The position numbers and the translations under genes are program-made. From positions 1 through 23,648 of the IMG/VR virus record IMGVR_UViG_3300042344_000007: a DNA stretch of 23,648 bases. One strand, written 5' to 3'. The stretch comes from a virus. The notes under the pieces were generated by a model. It was not told the DNA's origin. It searched no databases and saw nothing but the letters and a program-made list of their open reading frames with translations. This document shows positions 1 to 6,157 of this stretch, piece by piece. Positions within the stretch are counted from its first letter, which is position 1. Each line of letters opens with the position of its first letter.

Positions 1-95
1 TGGCGATGGATTGCATACTGATCGCAGCCATACCCAACATGACGCCTAAAGACATCATGCGAGTGATTAAGGACCGCTATGACCTCCCGACTTAG
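1..95 (+). CDS. 3' end of a small plus-strand gene, product unknown (partial)
   Basis: A frame open from the left edge (first whole codon at 3) ends with TAG at 93-95. The visible residues include an ATG at 6-8 and read as a hydrophobic start followed by a basic helical segment (MTPKDIMRVIKDRYDLPT at the end). It may be the C-terminus of a longer protein cut by the window, or a 29-residue peptide if the ATG at 6 is used. Its stop overlaps the ATG of the next plus-strand ORF by 17 bases, which is typical of tightly packed phage genes. I do not recognise a family. Reading on the plus strand, it belongs to a transcription unit opposed to the late operon. Confidence 0.4.
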   Translation, partial: AMDCILIAAIPNMTPKDIMRVIKDRYDLPT

Positions 96-291
96 TTTAT
101 GGCAGACTAAACTTAAAGCCGCTAAAGCCGAGCAGCATCAGCACGAGAAGATGTTGCGGCAGCAGTACCGCGCACTTGAGCGCATACAAAAGCAGATTAC
201 CGAACTGGAGAACAAAATTGAGTATGAACTGGCGAAAGCTCAACAAAGAACTGGCGCTTATGACCGAGGATCAGGTGTTGAGTTTGCTTAA
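79..291 (+). CDS. Small coiled-coil protein, function unknown
   Basis: A 70-residue reading frame starts at an ATG with an AAGGA ribosome-binding site five bases upstream (69-73). It is rich in Lys, Gln and Glu and reads as one long amphipathic helix from about residue 8 to 55 (for example the stretch LERIQKQITELENKIEYEL). It has no signal peptide, membrane segment or cysteines. The last 15 residues lose helical character (GAYDRGSGVEFA). It overlaps the preceding gene's stop by 17 bases and the following ORF by 32 bases. The family is not recognised. It may be an early or regulatory helical protein, but nothing in the sequence fixes a role. Confidence 0.5.
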   Translation: MTSRLSLWQTKLKAAKAEQHQHEKMLRQQYRALERIQKQITELENKIEYELAKAQQRTGAYDRGSGVEFA

Positions 292-409
292 TGAGGAGCG
301 AGCAGGCGCCAGGCGCATCTCGATACTAGAGCGGCTGCACCAGCGCTACACGGCGCTGCGTACGGCACGCGAGCGGATGGAGTTGCTGAGAGAAGCAAGG
401 GCGCTCTAG
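260..409 (+). CDS. Small helical, Arg/Leu/Glu-rich protein, function unknown
   Basis: This 49-residue frame starts at an ATG at 260 and ends with TAG at 407-409. A longer version from a TTG at 176 is possible but would overlap the previous gene over 116 bases, so the ATG is preferred although its ribosome-binding site is weak. The product is a single charged helix (MTEDQVLSLLNEERAGARR, then a Leu/Arg/Glu heptad-like region). It ends inside the last codons of the convergent holin gene, a 4-base tail-to-tail overlap. In the +1 frame it continues the helical character of the previous ORF, so a frameshifted single protein is an alternative reading. No family recognised. Confidence 0.4.
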   Translation: MTEDQVLSLLNEERAGARRISILERLHQRYTALRTARERMELLREARAL

Positions 410-771
410 CGTTTCTTTGAGTAGAACAGCGTCCGGTCGCCAAAGAGATAGAACCCTACGGCGGCTGCGAAGTTATCAACCGACTCTGATGACTGACCGT
501 TGAGCTTAAGCGTCGCCCACGTCGTAAGGACAATGAGTGCCACGCCTGGTCGCATCAGCCGTACGATCGCCTCGACCCACGGGTAGGACGGGTTAGCGCC
601 GCCTGCGTCGTTCATGGCCTTGAACATGTTTAAATCAAGTTCGCGCATCCGCACGTACTCAGTGATGTTGGTGGGTTTGTAACCGTCTGTCTGTATAAAC
701 CGACCGATCAAGGACTTACCAAGATCGACTGCCAGTGGGCCAAACGCGGCGAGGATCGTTAGCGGGTCCAT
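406..771 (-). CDS. Putative holin of the 3-TM (GTA-holin-like) type
   Basis: The 121-residue product starts at MDPLTILAAFGPLAVDLG. The ATG at 771 shares one base with the TAA of the endolysin gene (TAATG), the usual sign of coupled re-initiation, so I prefer it to an in-frame start at 840 that would sit inside the endolysin gene. Hydrophobic stretches lie at about residues 3-22, 70-87 (RPGVALIVLTTWATLKL) and 100-111. The ending, AAVGFYLFGDRTLFYSKKR, with the RP before the second segment and the aromatic FGDRT motif, resembles the holins named for gene-transfer-agent release (GTA_holin_3TM). Such proteins make the inner-membrane holes that let endolysin reach the wall. The adjacent endolysin supports the call. 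Family assignment is by eye. Confidence 0.7.
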   Translation of the reverse strand: MDPLTILAAFGPLAVDLGKSLIGRFIQTDGYKPTNITEYVRMRELDLNMFKAMNDAGGANPSYPWVEAIVRLMRPGVALIVLTTWATLKLNGQSSESVDNFAAAVGFYLFGDRTLFYSKKR

Positions 772-1151
772 TACGGGTAGTACCTGCGGTCTAACTCGAA
801 GTGCGGGCCGTCCTTGAACGTGCGCCAATCGCCGCCCCACACGATAGAGACGCCTAACTCGTTAGCGGCAGCTTTCATGGCGTTGGCGATCTTGGCGTAC
901 AACGGCCATGACCAATCAACTTGATTGTCTACCCATGCGCCAAGATCGACCGCATGGCCTGTGATGTGGCGACTGTTAAGTGTCTGGCTAGCACCAGATG
1001 CTACTAAAGTTTGTTGACGCTCAGGCGAGCGCAAGCCCTCAAGGACCGTGAAGTCTACCGTTGTCAGATCAATCGCACGCTCAACAACGCGCACAAGATC
1101 AGGGTGAACGCCTTGCAGACGTTCGATCGATCGTTTGCCTAGCTTAAACAC
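771..1151 (-). CDS. Endolysin, M15-family zinc L-alanyl-D-glutamate endopeptidase
   Basis: This 126-residue single-domain enzyme should cut the peptide bridge of peptidoglycan to release progeny. The metal site is visible: SRHITGHAVDL places the ligands at His62 and Asp69, and DGPHFEL gives the catalytic Asp114 and third ligand His117, the H-x6-D ... D-x2-H arrangement known from phage T5 endolysin. The start is GTG at 1151, giving the family-typical N-terminus MFKLGKRSIERLQGVHPDLV; the ribosome-binding site is weak, and an 8-base overlap with the upstream gene suggests coupled translation. There is no signal peptide or N-terminal anchor, so export must rely on a holin. No separate cell-wall-binding domain is present, as usual for M15 endolysins of phages of Gram-negative bacteria. 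Confidence 0.9.
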   Translation of the reverse strand: MFKLGKRSIERLQGVHPDLVRVVERAIDLTTVDFTVLEGLRSPERQQTLVASGASQTLNSRHITGHAVDLGAWVDNQVDWSWPLYAKIANAMKAAANELGVSIVWGGDWRTFKDGPHFELDRRYYP

Positions 1152-1362
1152 CTAACAGTTTCTTAAAAAAAATGGCAGCAGCGCCAGGACCAAGGAGCAC
1201 GGCCACCATGACGGCGTACATCAGGTACTCAAGTTTCTTCATCTTTTGCGAACCGTCGTCAAATCGCTCTTCAACGCGACTGAACGATTGCTCGATAGAC
1301 TTGTAACGCTCTGCGCACACGGCCTCATGAACAGACAAACGCGTTTCCACTTCTTGCTCCAT
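1144..1362 (-). CDS. Coiled-coil protein with C-terminal membrane anchor (XhlA-like topology), probable lysis accessory
   Basis: The 72-residue product begins MEQEVETRLSVHEAVCAERY. It has a charged helical first half (about residues 1-42), one hydrophobic segment (LMYAVMVAVLLGPGAAAIFF, about 46-66) and the short basic tail KKLLGV. This topology resembles XhlA/haemolysin-type proteins that assist lysis in other phages. A GTG at 1374 could add four residues, but the AGGTGA at 1371-1376 sits 8 bases before the ATG at 1362 and contains that GTG, so the ATG is preferred. It overlaps the endolysin start by 8 bases and lies just after the largest ejection protein gene. It could be an antiholin, pinholin-like helper or envelope anchor; the sequence cannot decide. 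Confidence 0.65.
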   Translation of the reverse strand: MEQEVETRLSVHEAVCAERYKSIEQSFSRVEERFDDGSQKMKKLEYLMYAVMVAVLLGPGAAAIFFKKLLGV

Positions 1363-1370
1363 GATGTTTT

Positions 1371-1376
1371 TCACCT
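1371..1376 (-). promoter_or_regulatory. Ribosome-binding site AGGTGA that selects the ATG at 1362
   Basis: AGGTGA lies 8 bases before the ATG at 1362 and immediately after the TAA of the upstream gene. It includes the competing GTG codon at 1372-1374, which would have no ribosome-binding site of its own. Confidence 0.5.
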
Positions 1377-1377
1377 G

Positions 1378-3555
1378 TTAATCAATTAACGCATTTTCGC
1401 TAGGCTCAGATGCTAGCGCATTGATCGAGGTTGTGGTTGCGCCGCTTCGCATAAATTCCGCAGCACGCTGTGCAGCCCTGCCTTTAAACGACGAAGGGTT
1501 GCTAATGATACGCAGTACGTTACTGCGCTCTTGCGCGGGTAATTTCTCAAGCAAGTTCTTAGCTGTCTGAGGCGACTGCATAGCCTCACCTAAGATTTTC
1601 ATGGTCTTAGAACCTACCGCTTTTTCTAATTCACTAATTGTTCGGTTAGTGGCTGTAGCCCAAAAATTAAGCAACGATGGCAAACGAAACTTAGATGTGT
1701 TTTCTTCTAGTAAAGTCACCAGCGCTTTTTGGCCGTCTGATGCCTGTTTACTAGAAGCAAGTTCATTGATGCGCTTAGACGCTAGCGACTGCAATGTCGA
1801 GATCGTGTTCTCGCTTAGTTCAGTGGCGATGTTGTAGTTGCCTGGGCCAAGAAATTTTTCCACCACATCAGGCGCTTCGTTTTGCACCAAGCGCACAAAC
1901 GCGTCCTTATCTGTTTTCCATAGCCTAGCGGCTTCGCCGGTCAGCTTAGTCTCAGCAATTTTTTGCATACCTTTAGAAAACTCATCAAGGTACTCACGGT
2001 AGCCTTTGCCGCCCGCCGCTTCAATTGCGCTAATCAATGTGGGTTTTAATTCTGACGTTACTTTAGCTGCTAAGTTGCGCTGCGTCGTAGCGTCTACGCC
2101 TGGGCGCAATTGTTGCACCGCAGCGTTAATCGAGTTTTTACGAATAGCATCTAACGCTCTAGCGTCGATGATGCCGCCATTCTTAGTCCATTGAGCAATA
2201 TCGTTAGCGACGTTCTTAGCCGCGCCACTAAGCAGATCATTACCTGCAAACTCAGGATTGTTTAACACACCGCGAATCTGGCTTACTATCTCGTCACCCT
2301 TAAGTGGTTTGATGCCCGCCTGCCGTAAACTGTCCGCAGCCGACTGAGCAAATCTCGCGCCTTGACCTAGATCGAGCGACGCCTCTGCTGCCCTCGACGC
2401 CCATTCATCAGACATTTGCGCTAGCTTGCCGGGGTAAGTAAACGTCGCGGCCCAAGTGTTTGAATAACCTGGCTGCACCTTAGCAGGCGCAAAACGTGAC
2501 CCTGCCGGTACGCCCGCTTTGATCTCTTGCAGCCGCGCTGCTGCTGCCGCATGATCACCAAGATCAATCAGTCGGCGCACCTCTTGCACTTTAGCCGCCG
2601 CCTCAGCGCTTAACTTACCGGCCTCAGCCTCGTACTGCGCAACCTGCTGACCAAGATTGGCACGGTTTAACGCCGCTTGACGCGCAGGGCTTGTAATGTC
2701 ACGTAGCGTCTGCTTCATCACATCAGTGGTAGCGCGGACGTCTGTTGCTGTCATACCGCCCGCAAGTTTCGCTAATTCATTAACGCCTTCATCATGGCTC
2801 ATCGTGGCAAATTTATTCAGGTACTGAGCGCCTGACGGACTTTTCTCTAATGCGTTACGTACAAACGCTTGCCACGTTGGGTTTTGAATCTTCGCCGTTA
2901 CCTCAGCCACACTAGCGTTAGGTGGCGCATTGCGAAGGATACTTAAGGTTTGCTCAAGATCGTTACCTAACGATGCACGCGCTAATGATGCAGCTTTGTT
3001 TTGCGCTACGTTTTTAAAGTCAACAAACTTACCAATAGTCTTACCAAGTAACGGCGCAACCACACGCCCGCCTGCTTCATAAGTTGCACCTTCAAGGACG
3101 TTTTTAACAGGCTCTGTTGCAATAGCTGGGCCTTGGCGTGGCTCTTTACCGCCTAGATAGACGTCGCCTAACTCAAGCGCCTCTTTAGCAAGCCCATAAC
3201 CTAAACCGGCACCACCTACAACACCGGGAGGTCCAAGCGGCGCCCCTAACAAAGCACCGCCTGCTGATCCTAGCGCCTCAATCGTAGGTGCTACGTAAGG
3301 CCTAATACTTTGGTACATACGCTGCCCTGCGGTCAACTCCTGACGAGGTGCCGTGGGCATCCCTTCGCTGCGCGGCTCGGGTGCAGGTGCAGGCGCAGGT
3401 GCAGGTGCTGGAGCCGCTTGTAGGCCAACTTTAGCGTCAAACTCTGCGCGAGGCATGTCTGAATAGAATTTTTTGTACAGCGCGTCTGCAAGCGCCGCGT
3501 CAGACATATCCGAGTATTGTGGGTACTTAGCGCGAATTTCAGCGATCGTAGCCAT
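1378..3555 (-). CDS. Large internal virion (DNA ejection) protein, third of three
   Basis: The product has 725 residues. Residues 1-45 (IRAKYPQYSDMSDAALADAL, then YKKFYSDMPRAEFDAKVG) form an N-terminal module I recognise from many phage internal or DNA-transfer proteins. An Ala-Pro tract follows (about 47-60), then a Gly/Ala/Pro hydrophobic stretch (about 93-125) that could insert into a membrane, and a long Ala/Leu/Lys-rich helical body to the C-terminus. No lysozyme or transglycosylase motif is visible. By position (last structural gene before lysis, after two other internal-protein genes) and composition it is the counterpart of P22 gp16, which is ejected to help DNA cross the cytoplasmic membrane. 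Its ATG shares one base with the previous stop (TAATG). Sequence identity to P22 gp16 is not evident by eye. Confidence 0.65.
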   Translation of the reverse strand: MATIAEIRAKYPQYSDMSDAALADALYKKFYSDMPRAEFDAKVGLQAAPAPAPAPAPAPEPRSEGMPTAPRQELTAGQRMYQSIRPYVAPTIEALGSAGGALLGAPLGPPGVVGGAGLGYGLAKEALELGDVYLGGKEPRQGPAIATEPVKNVLEGATYEAGGRVVAPLLGKTIGKFVDFKNVAQNKAASLARASLGNDLEQTLSILRNAPPNASVAEVTAKIQNPTWQAFVRNALEKSPSGAQYLNKFATMSHDEGVNELAKLAGGMTATDVRATTDVMKQTLRDITSPARQAALNRANLGQQVAQYEAEAGKLSAEAAAKVQEVRRLIDLGDHAAAAARLQEIKAGVPAGSRFAPAKVQPGYSNTWAATFTYPGKLAQMSDEWASRAAEASLDLGQGARFAQSAADSLRQAGIKPLKGDEIVSQIRGVLNNPEFAGNDLLSGAAKNVANDIAQWTKNGGIIDARALDAIRKNSINAAVQQLRPGVDATTQRNLAAKVTSELKPTLISAIEAAGGKGYREYLDEFSKGMQKIAETKLTGEAARLWKTDKDAFVRLVQNEAPDVVEKFLGPGNYNIATELSENTISTLQSLASKRINELASSKQASDGQKALVTLLEENTSKFRLPSLLNFWATATNRTISELEKAVGSKTMKILGEAMQSPQTAKNLLEKLPAQERSNVLRIISNPSSFKGRAAQRAAEFMRSGATTTSINALASEPSENALID
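3379..3410 (-). repeat. GCACCT/GCGCCT hexanucleotide tract encoding (Ala-Pro)n
   Basis: A run of near-identical six-base units encodes the Ala-Pro linker (about residues 48-59) between the N-terminal module and the body of the large ejection protein. Such tracts change length easily by slippage. Confidence 0.7.
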
Positions 3556-5051
3556 TATCGGATACCTAATGGGTCTTCTTTAGCGCCTTTGCTGCTTTTA
3601 GGTGCTGAGGAAGGTCGTGCAGGGGTAGGTGCGGCGCTCGGCGCAGCGCTTGGTGCTGGCGTTTCATCCTTCTTAGTATTGTTAGCAATGAATCGTCTCA
3701 TGTTGCTAAGAATAGCCCTGTTAGCTTCAATAGACCTTGTTGGGTCAGACAGCGCCTCAAGCCAAGACCTAAATTCAACGTTAGAGTTAAGCTGTTGCGC
3801 GGACATACCAGTAGCATTTTTAACCGCGTTTAGCAACTGATTTCTTGAACTTTGAATAATGTCGCGCTGTGTTTGCGCTTCAGTACCTACAACACGTCCC
3901 GCTATCTGACCGGCACCTGTGCCAGCGACATAAGCTAATATGTTAGAGCCTGCACTGCGACGCTCGCTTGGTACTGCTTTCATTCTATCTAAGTCGTTGT
4001 ATGCTGTCTCTAGTGTGTCGAGTATGTCGCCTGCTTGCTGTTGCCCTTCTTCGCGTTTGTTTGCCGCAGCAGTTGCCGCAGGCGTTTTTCCTGCTAGACC
4101 TATAACACCAACCGATCCTACACCACCGCCTTTATATTGACGAACATCAACCACAATCATTTGATTGGGGTTAGTGGGGTCTTGAATAGTTTGAGTTACT
4201 GGTGCGGGTGGATTTCTATCTGGCCCCAAATTTAGTAGTTGAACCGCAGGCGACGTAAGCGGTGTTTGTCCTACAGCGCTTGCAGGGTCAACATACGTAG
4301 GACGTCCACCAGGACCAATAACGGCGATAGGATTACGTGGCTGTTGAGGTGGTCGTTGGGCGGTTTGATATGCTTGATAACCTTCAGGCGTAATTTGATA
4401 CCCAAGCGCAATCATTGTGCGGATAGTATCGGGCGGCAATTGAGCACGCATAGCGCTTTCAATCTGTTTCAACAGTAACTGAGCTTCAGCTTTAGCGGCT
4501 GGTGTATTGATACTAGATACCACTCTAAAACGTTTTTCTAACTCTTGAACTGAGGGGGCAGTAGTCGTAGTCGTCTTAGGCGCAGCAGCAGGTGCAGCAG
4601 CAGGTGCAGCGGTGGAAGACGCTAAAGCATTTGCAGGTGCAGCGGTGGGAGACACTAAAGCATTTGCAGGTGCAGGTGCTTCTGCTGGTGCTTCTGCTGC
4701 GGCAGGGGCGGCGGCTGCTAATGCGTTCGTAGGCGCGCCACCAGTGATACTTTTTATGTACTCATTCCATTTATCTTGTTCTTCTACTTTTCTTAGTATC
4801 TCAAGGCCTGACGTTACGAAATTTTGCCGACCTGTCTGTATCATTGCTTGCGCAGCTTTTCTTAAGTCAAGCGGACCACCGTTAGCCGCAATAGTTGATT
4901 GAATTTGCTTTAATGCGTCGCGCTCACGCATCAAATCTTCTATCTTAAGCGCGTTAAACTGCGCAGCAGACGCCTTGCTGTACTGCTCCAACGGGTCTTG
5001 CAATTGGACGCCCTTGTACGACAGTGCGATGTTCGGGTCAACGAGGGCCAT
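3555..5051 (-). CDS. Internal virion (DNA ejection) protein, second of three
   Basis: The 498-residue product starts MALVDPNIALSYKGVQLQDP, with a GGAGG ribosome-binding site six bases upstream. Residues 1-100 are helical and charged. About 105-170 is an Ala/Pro/Thr low-complexity linker with an internal repeat. A Pro/Gly-rich middle follows (about 225-300), then a helical C-terminal half containing GAGQIAGRVVG and a segment ending in NATGMSAQQLNSNVEFRSWL and SDPTRSIEANRAILSNM, a pattern I associate with phage internal-core proteins. The end is a Ser/Pro/Ala/Lys tail. Between the gp7-like and gp16-like genes it occupies the place of P22 gp20. It likely sits inside the capsid and is ejected with the DNA. 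This rests on gene order and composition, not on clear identity. Confidence 0.6.
   Translation of the reverse strand: MALVDPNIALSYKGVQLQDPLEQYSKASAAQFNALKIEDLMRERDALKQIQSTIAANGGPLDLRKAAQAMIQTGRQNFVTSGLEILRKVEEQDKWNEYIKSITGGAPTNALAAAAPAAAEAPAEAPAPANALVSPTAAPANALASSTAAPAAAPAAAPKTTTTTAPSVQELEKRFRVVSSINTPAAKAEAQLLLKQIESAMRAQLPPDTIRTMIALGYQITPEGYQAYQTAQRPPQQPRNPIAVIGPGGRPTYVDPASAVGQTPLTSPAVQLLNLGPDRNPPAPVTQTIQDPTNPNQMIVVDVRQYKGGGVGSVGVIGLAGKTPAATAAANKREEGQQQAGDILDTLETAYNDLDRMKAVPSERRSAGSNILAYVAGTGAGQIAGRVVGTEAQTQRDIIQSSRNQLLNAVKNATGMSAQQLNSNVEFRSWLEALSDPTRSIEANRAILSNMRRFIANNTKKDETPAPSAAPSAAPTPARPSSAPKSSKGAKEDPLGIR
4603..4668 (-). repeat. Two tandem 33-base units in the Ala/Pro linker
   Basis: Units 4603-4635 and 4636-4668 are identical except for two positions. 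Each encodes an 11-residue block of the type (S/P)TAAPANAL(A/V)S. This is a recent in-frame duplication in a flexible linker. Confidence 0.85.
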
Positions 5052-5053
5052 GA

Positions 5054-5761
5054 TTAGCCTCCAAAACCTTGAGAATAATACCCACCTTCATAGATAGGCG
5101 CAGGTGTTGCTGCTTCCTGTGGACGCAAGGCGTTCAAAAAGTTTTGACCTTGTGAGTAATTCAAATACGTACCAAGACCTTGTGACAATGCGTTCGCGCC
5201 ACCTACGTACCCCGACGCCCGCGCTTGGGCGGCAGCGCCTAGCGCTTGACCGACGTTGCCTGCCATCGTCTGCCCTGCTTGGCCTAGTTGGTTGGTCGCC
5301 GTCTGGCCTACGCCTGCAAGCGATTGCAGCGGATTAAGACGAGCGTTACGTTCAGCCTGATAGCGGTTAAACGCGTTCATATACTCTTGCGACGCTAGAC
5401 CTTGACCGTACTGTTGCGCGCCTTTTAACATGCCACCTGACAACAAGCCACCTCGCGCGGCTGCCGAGCGTTCTAAGGCTTTCATGCCTTCTTGCATACG
5501 GAACGCATAGCCTGGGTCTTGCTGAAACTGATCCATCCCAAAGGGTGTGTACTCAGTCGCAAGCGGCGTCAGTTTGTTAAGCGCGGTAATACCTGCTTGG
5601 CGCCAAGGCTCTTGCAGTTCAACTTGTCGCTCAAACTGCTGCATCTGCAAGTCTGCGGCGCGGTTAGCCGCGTCAGCTTGCGTGCTAGCGGCTTTCTTAG
5701 CTGAACTAGAACCGAAGAGTGCGCTACCTATAATTGCTGCGGGTAACATCCAAGCAGCCAT
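5054..5761 (-). CDS. Internal virion / DNA transfer protein, P22 gp7-like
   Basis: The 235-residue product has a hydrophobic N-terminus (MAAWMLPAAIIGSALFGSSS), followed by an Ala/Gln-rich helix and the conserved-looking core QQDPGYAFRMQEGMKALERS, then AAARGGLLSGGMLKGAQQYG and SQEYMNAFNRYQAERNARL. I recognise this core from phage DNA-injection proteins of the gp7 type, where the N-terminal leader may be cleaved during assembly. The C-terminal third is Gly/Ala/Gln-rich and ends in Tyr/Gly repeats (YEGGYYSQGFGG). AGGAG lies seven bases before the ATG. It is the first of three consecutive internal-protein genes, the same order as gp7-gp20-gp16 in P22. Confidence 0.75.
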   Translation of the reverse strand: MAAWMLPAAIIGSALFGSSSAKKAASTQADAANRAADLQMQQFERQVELQEPWRQAGITALNKLTPLATEYTPFGMDQFQQDPGYAFRMQEGMKALERSAAARGGLLSGGMLKGAQQYGQGLASQEYMNAFNRYQAERNARLNPLQSLAGVGQTATNQLGQAGQTMAGNVGQALGAAAQARASGYVGGANALSQGLGTYLNYSQGQNFLNALRPQEAATPAPIYEGGYYSQGFGG

Positions 5762-5802
5762 AATAATTCTCCTTTATACGCCTGCGCCGAAGTGATGATG
5801 AA

Positions 5803-6138
5803 TCATGTGATCTCACGCCCGCTCATGCGCAGGTTAACGCCGGTGTTGCTGCTGGCAATCGCTGACACGTAATCGCCTGGGCTAAGAATCTGGCCCACAA
5901 CCTCAGGCCAAATATACGTTTCCTTAGCTGCTAGCGTTTGTTTGCCGATATAGTACGCGTCGCCCACCGAACCACCAGACGCTACGATACTGATAGAAAT
6001 TTCACGGGCAACCGAATCATAGTTAGCGGTAGTCAACTTATCAATGATAGTCGTCACAGCTAATGGCGCGGTATAAATCGTCGTATTTGAGTTAGGAATA
6101 ATCTGACCTTCAGCCAGTGTTTTTGCAGTTACAGTCAT
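5803..6138 (-). CDS. Small beta-sandwich-like structural protein, function unknown
   Basis: The 111-residue product begins MTVTAKTLAEGQIIPNSNTT with AGGAG eight bases upstream. It has alternating hydrophobic strands without helices, an SGGSVGDAYYIGK loop, a TYIWPEVVGQILSPGD segment and the ending NLRMSGREIT. This layout recurs in small phage virion proteins that I take to be decoration or tail-accessory subunits. It lies between the tailspike and the ejection genes. A domain of similar strand pattern occurs at the start of the fibre gene at 18168-19256. The family name is not known to me, and a structural role is inferred from position and fold type. Confidence 0.6.
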   Translation of the reverse strand: MTVTAKTLAEGQIIPNSNTTIYTAPLAVTTIIDKLTTANYDSVAREISISIVASGGSVGDAYYIGKQTLAAKETYIWPEVVGQILSPGDYVSAIASSNTGVNLRMSGREIT

Positions 6139-6157
6139 TTTTTAAACTCCTATATGT

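Noticed and set aside
79-409. Overlapping small ORFs next to the lysis cassette as an Rz/Rz1-type spanin pair
   Set aside because: They lie on the opposite strand, and neither has an N-terminal membrane segment or a lipoprotein signal.
395-420. Bidirectional terminator between the convergent genes
   Set aside because: Only a CGCT/AGCG inverted repeat with a two-base loop is present, too short to form a stable hairpin.
1160-1170. T8 run on the minus strand as a programmed frameshift site in the coiled-coil/TM gene
   Set aside because: A -1 shift meets a stop at once and a +1 shift within a few codons, so no new domain would result.
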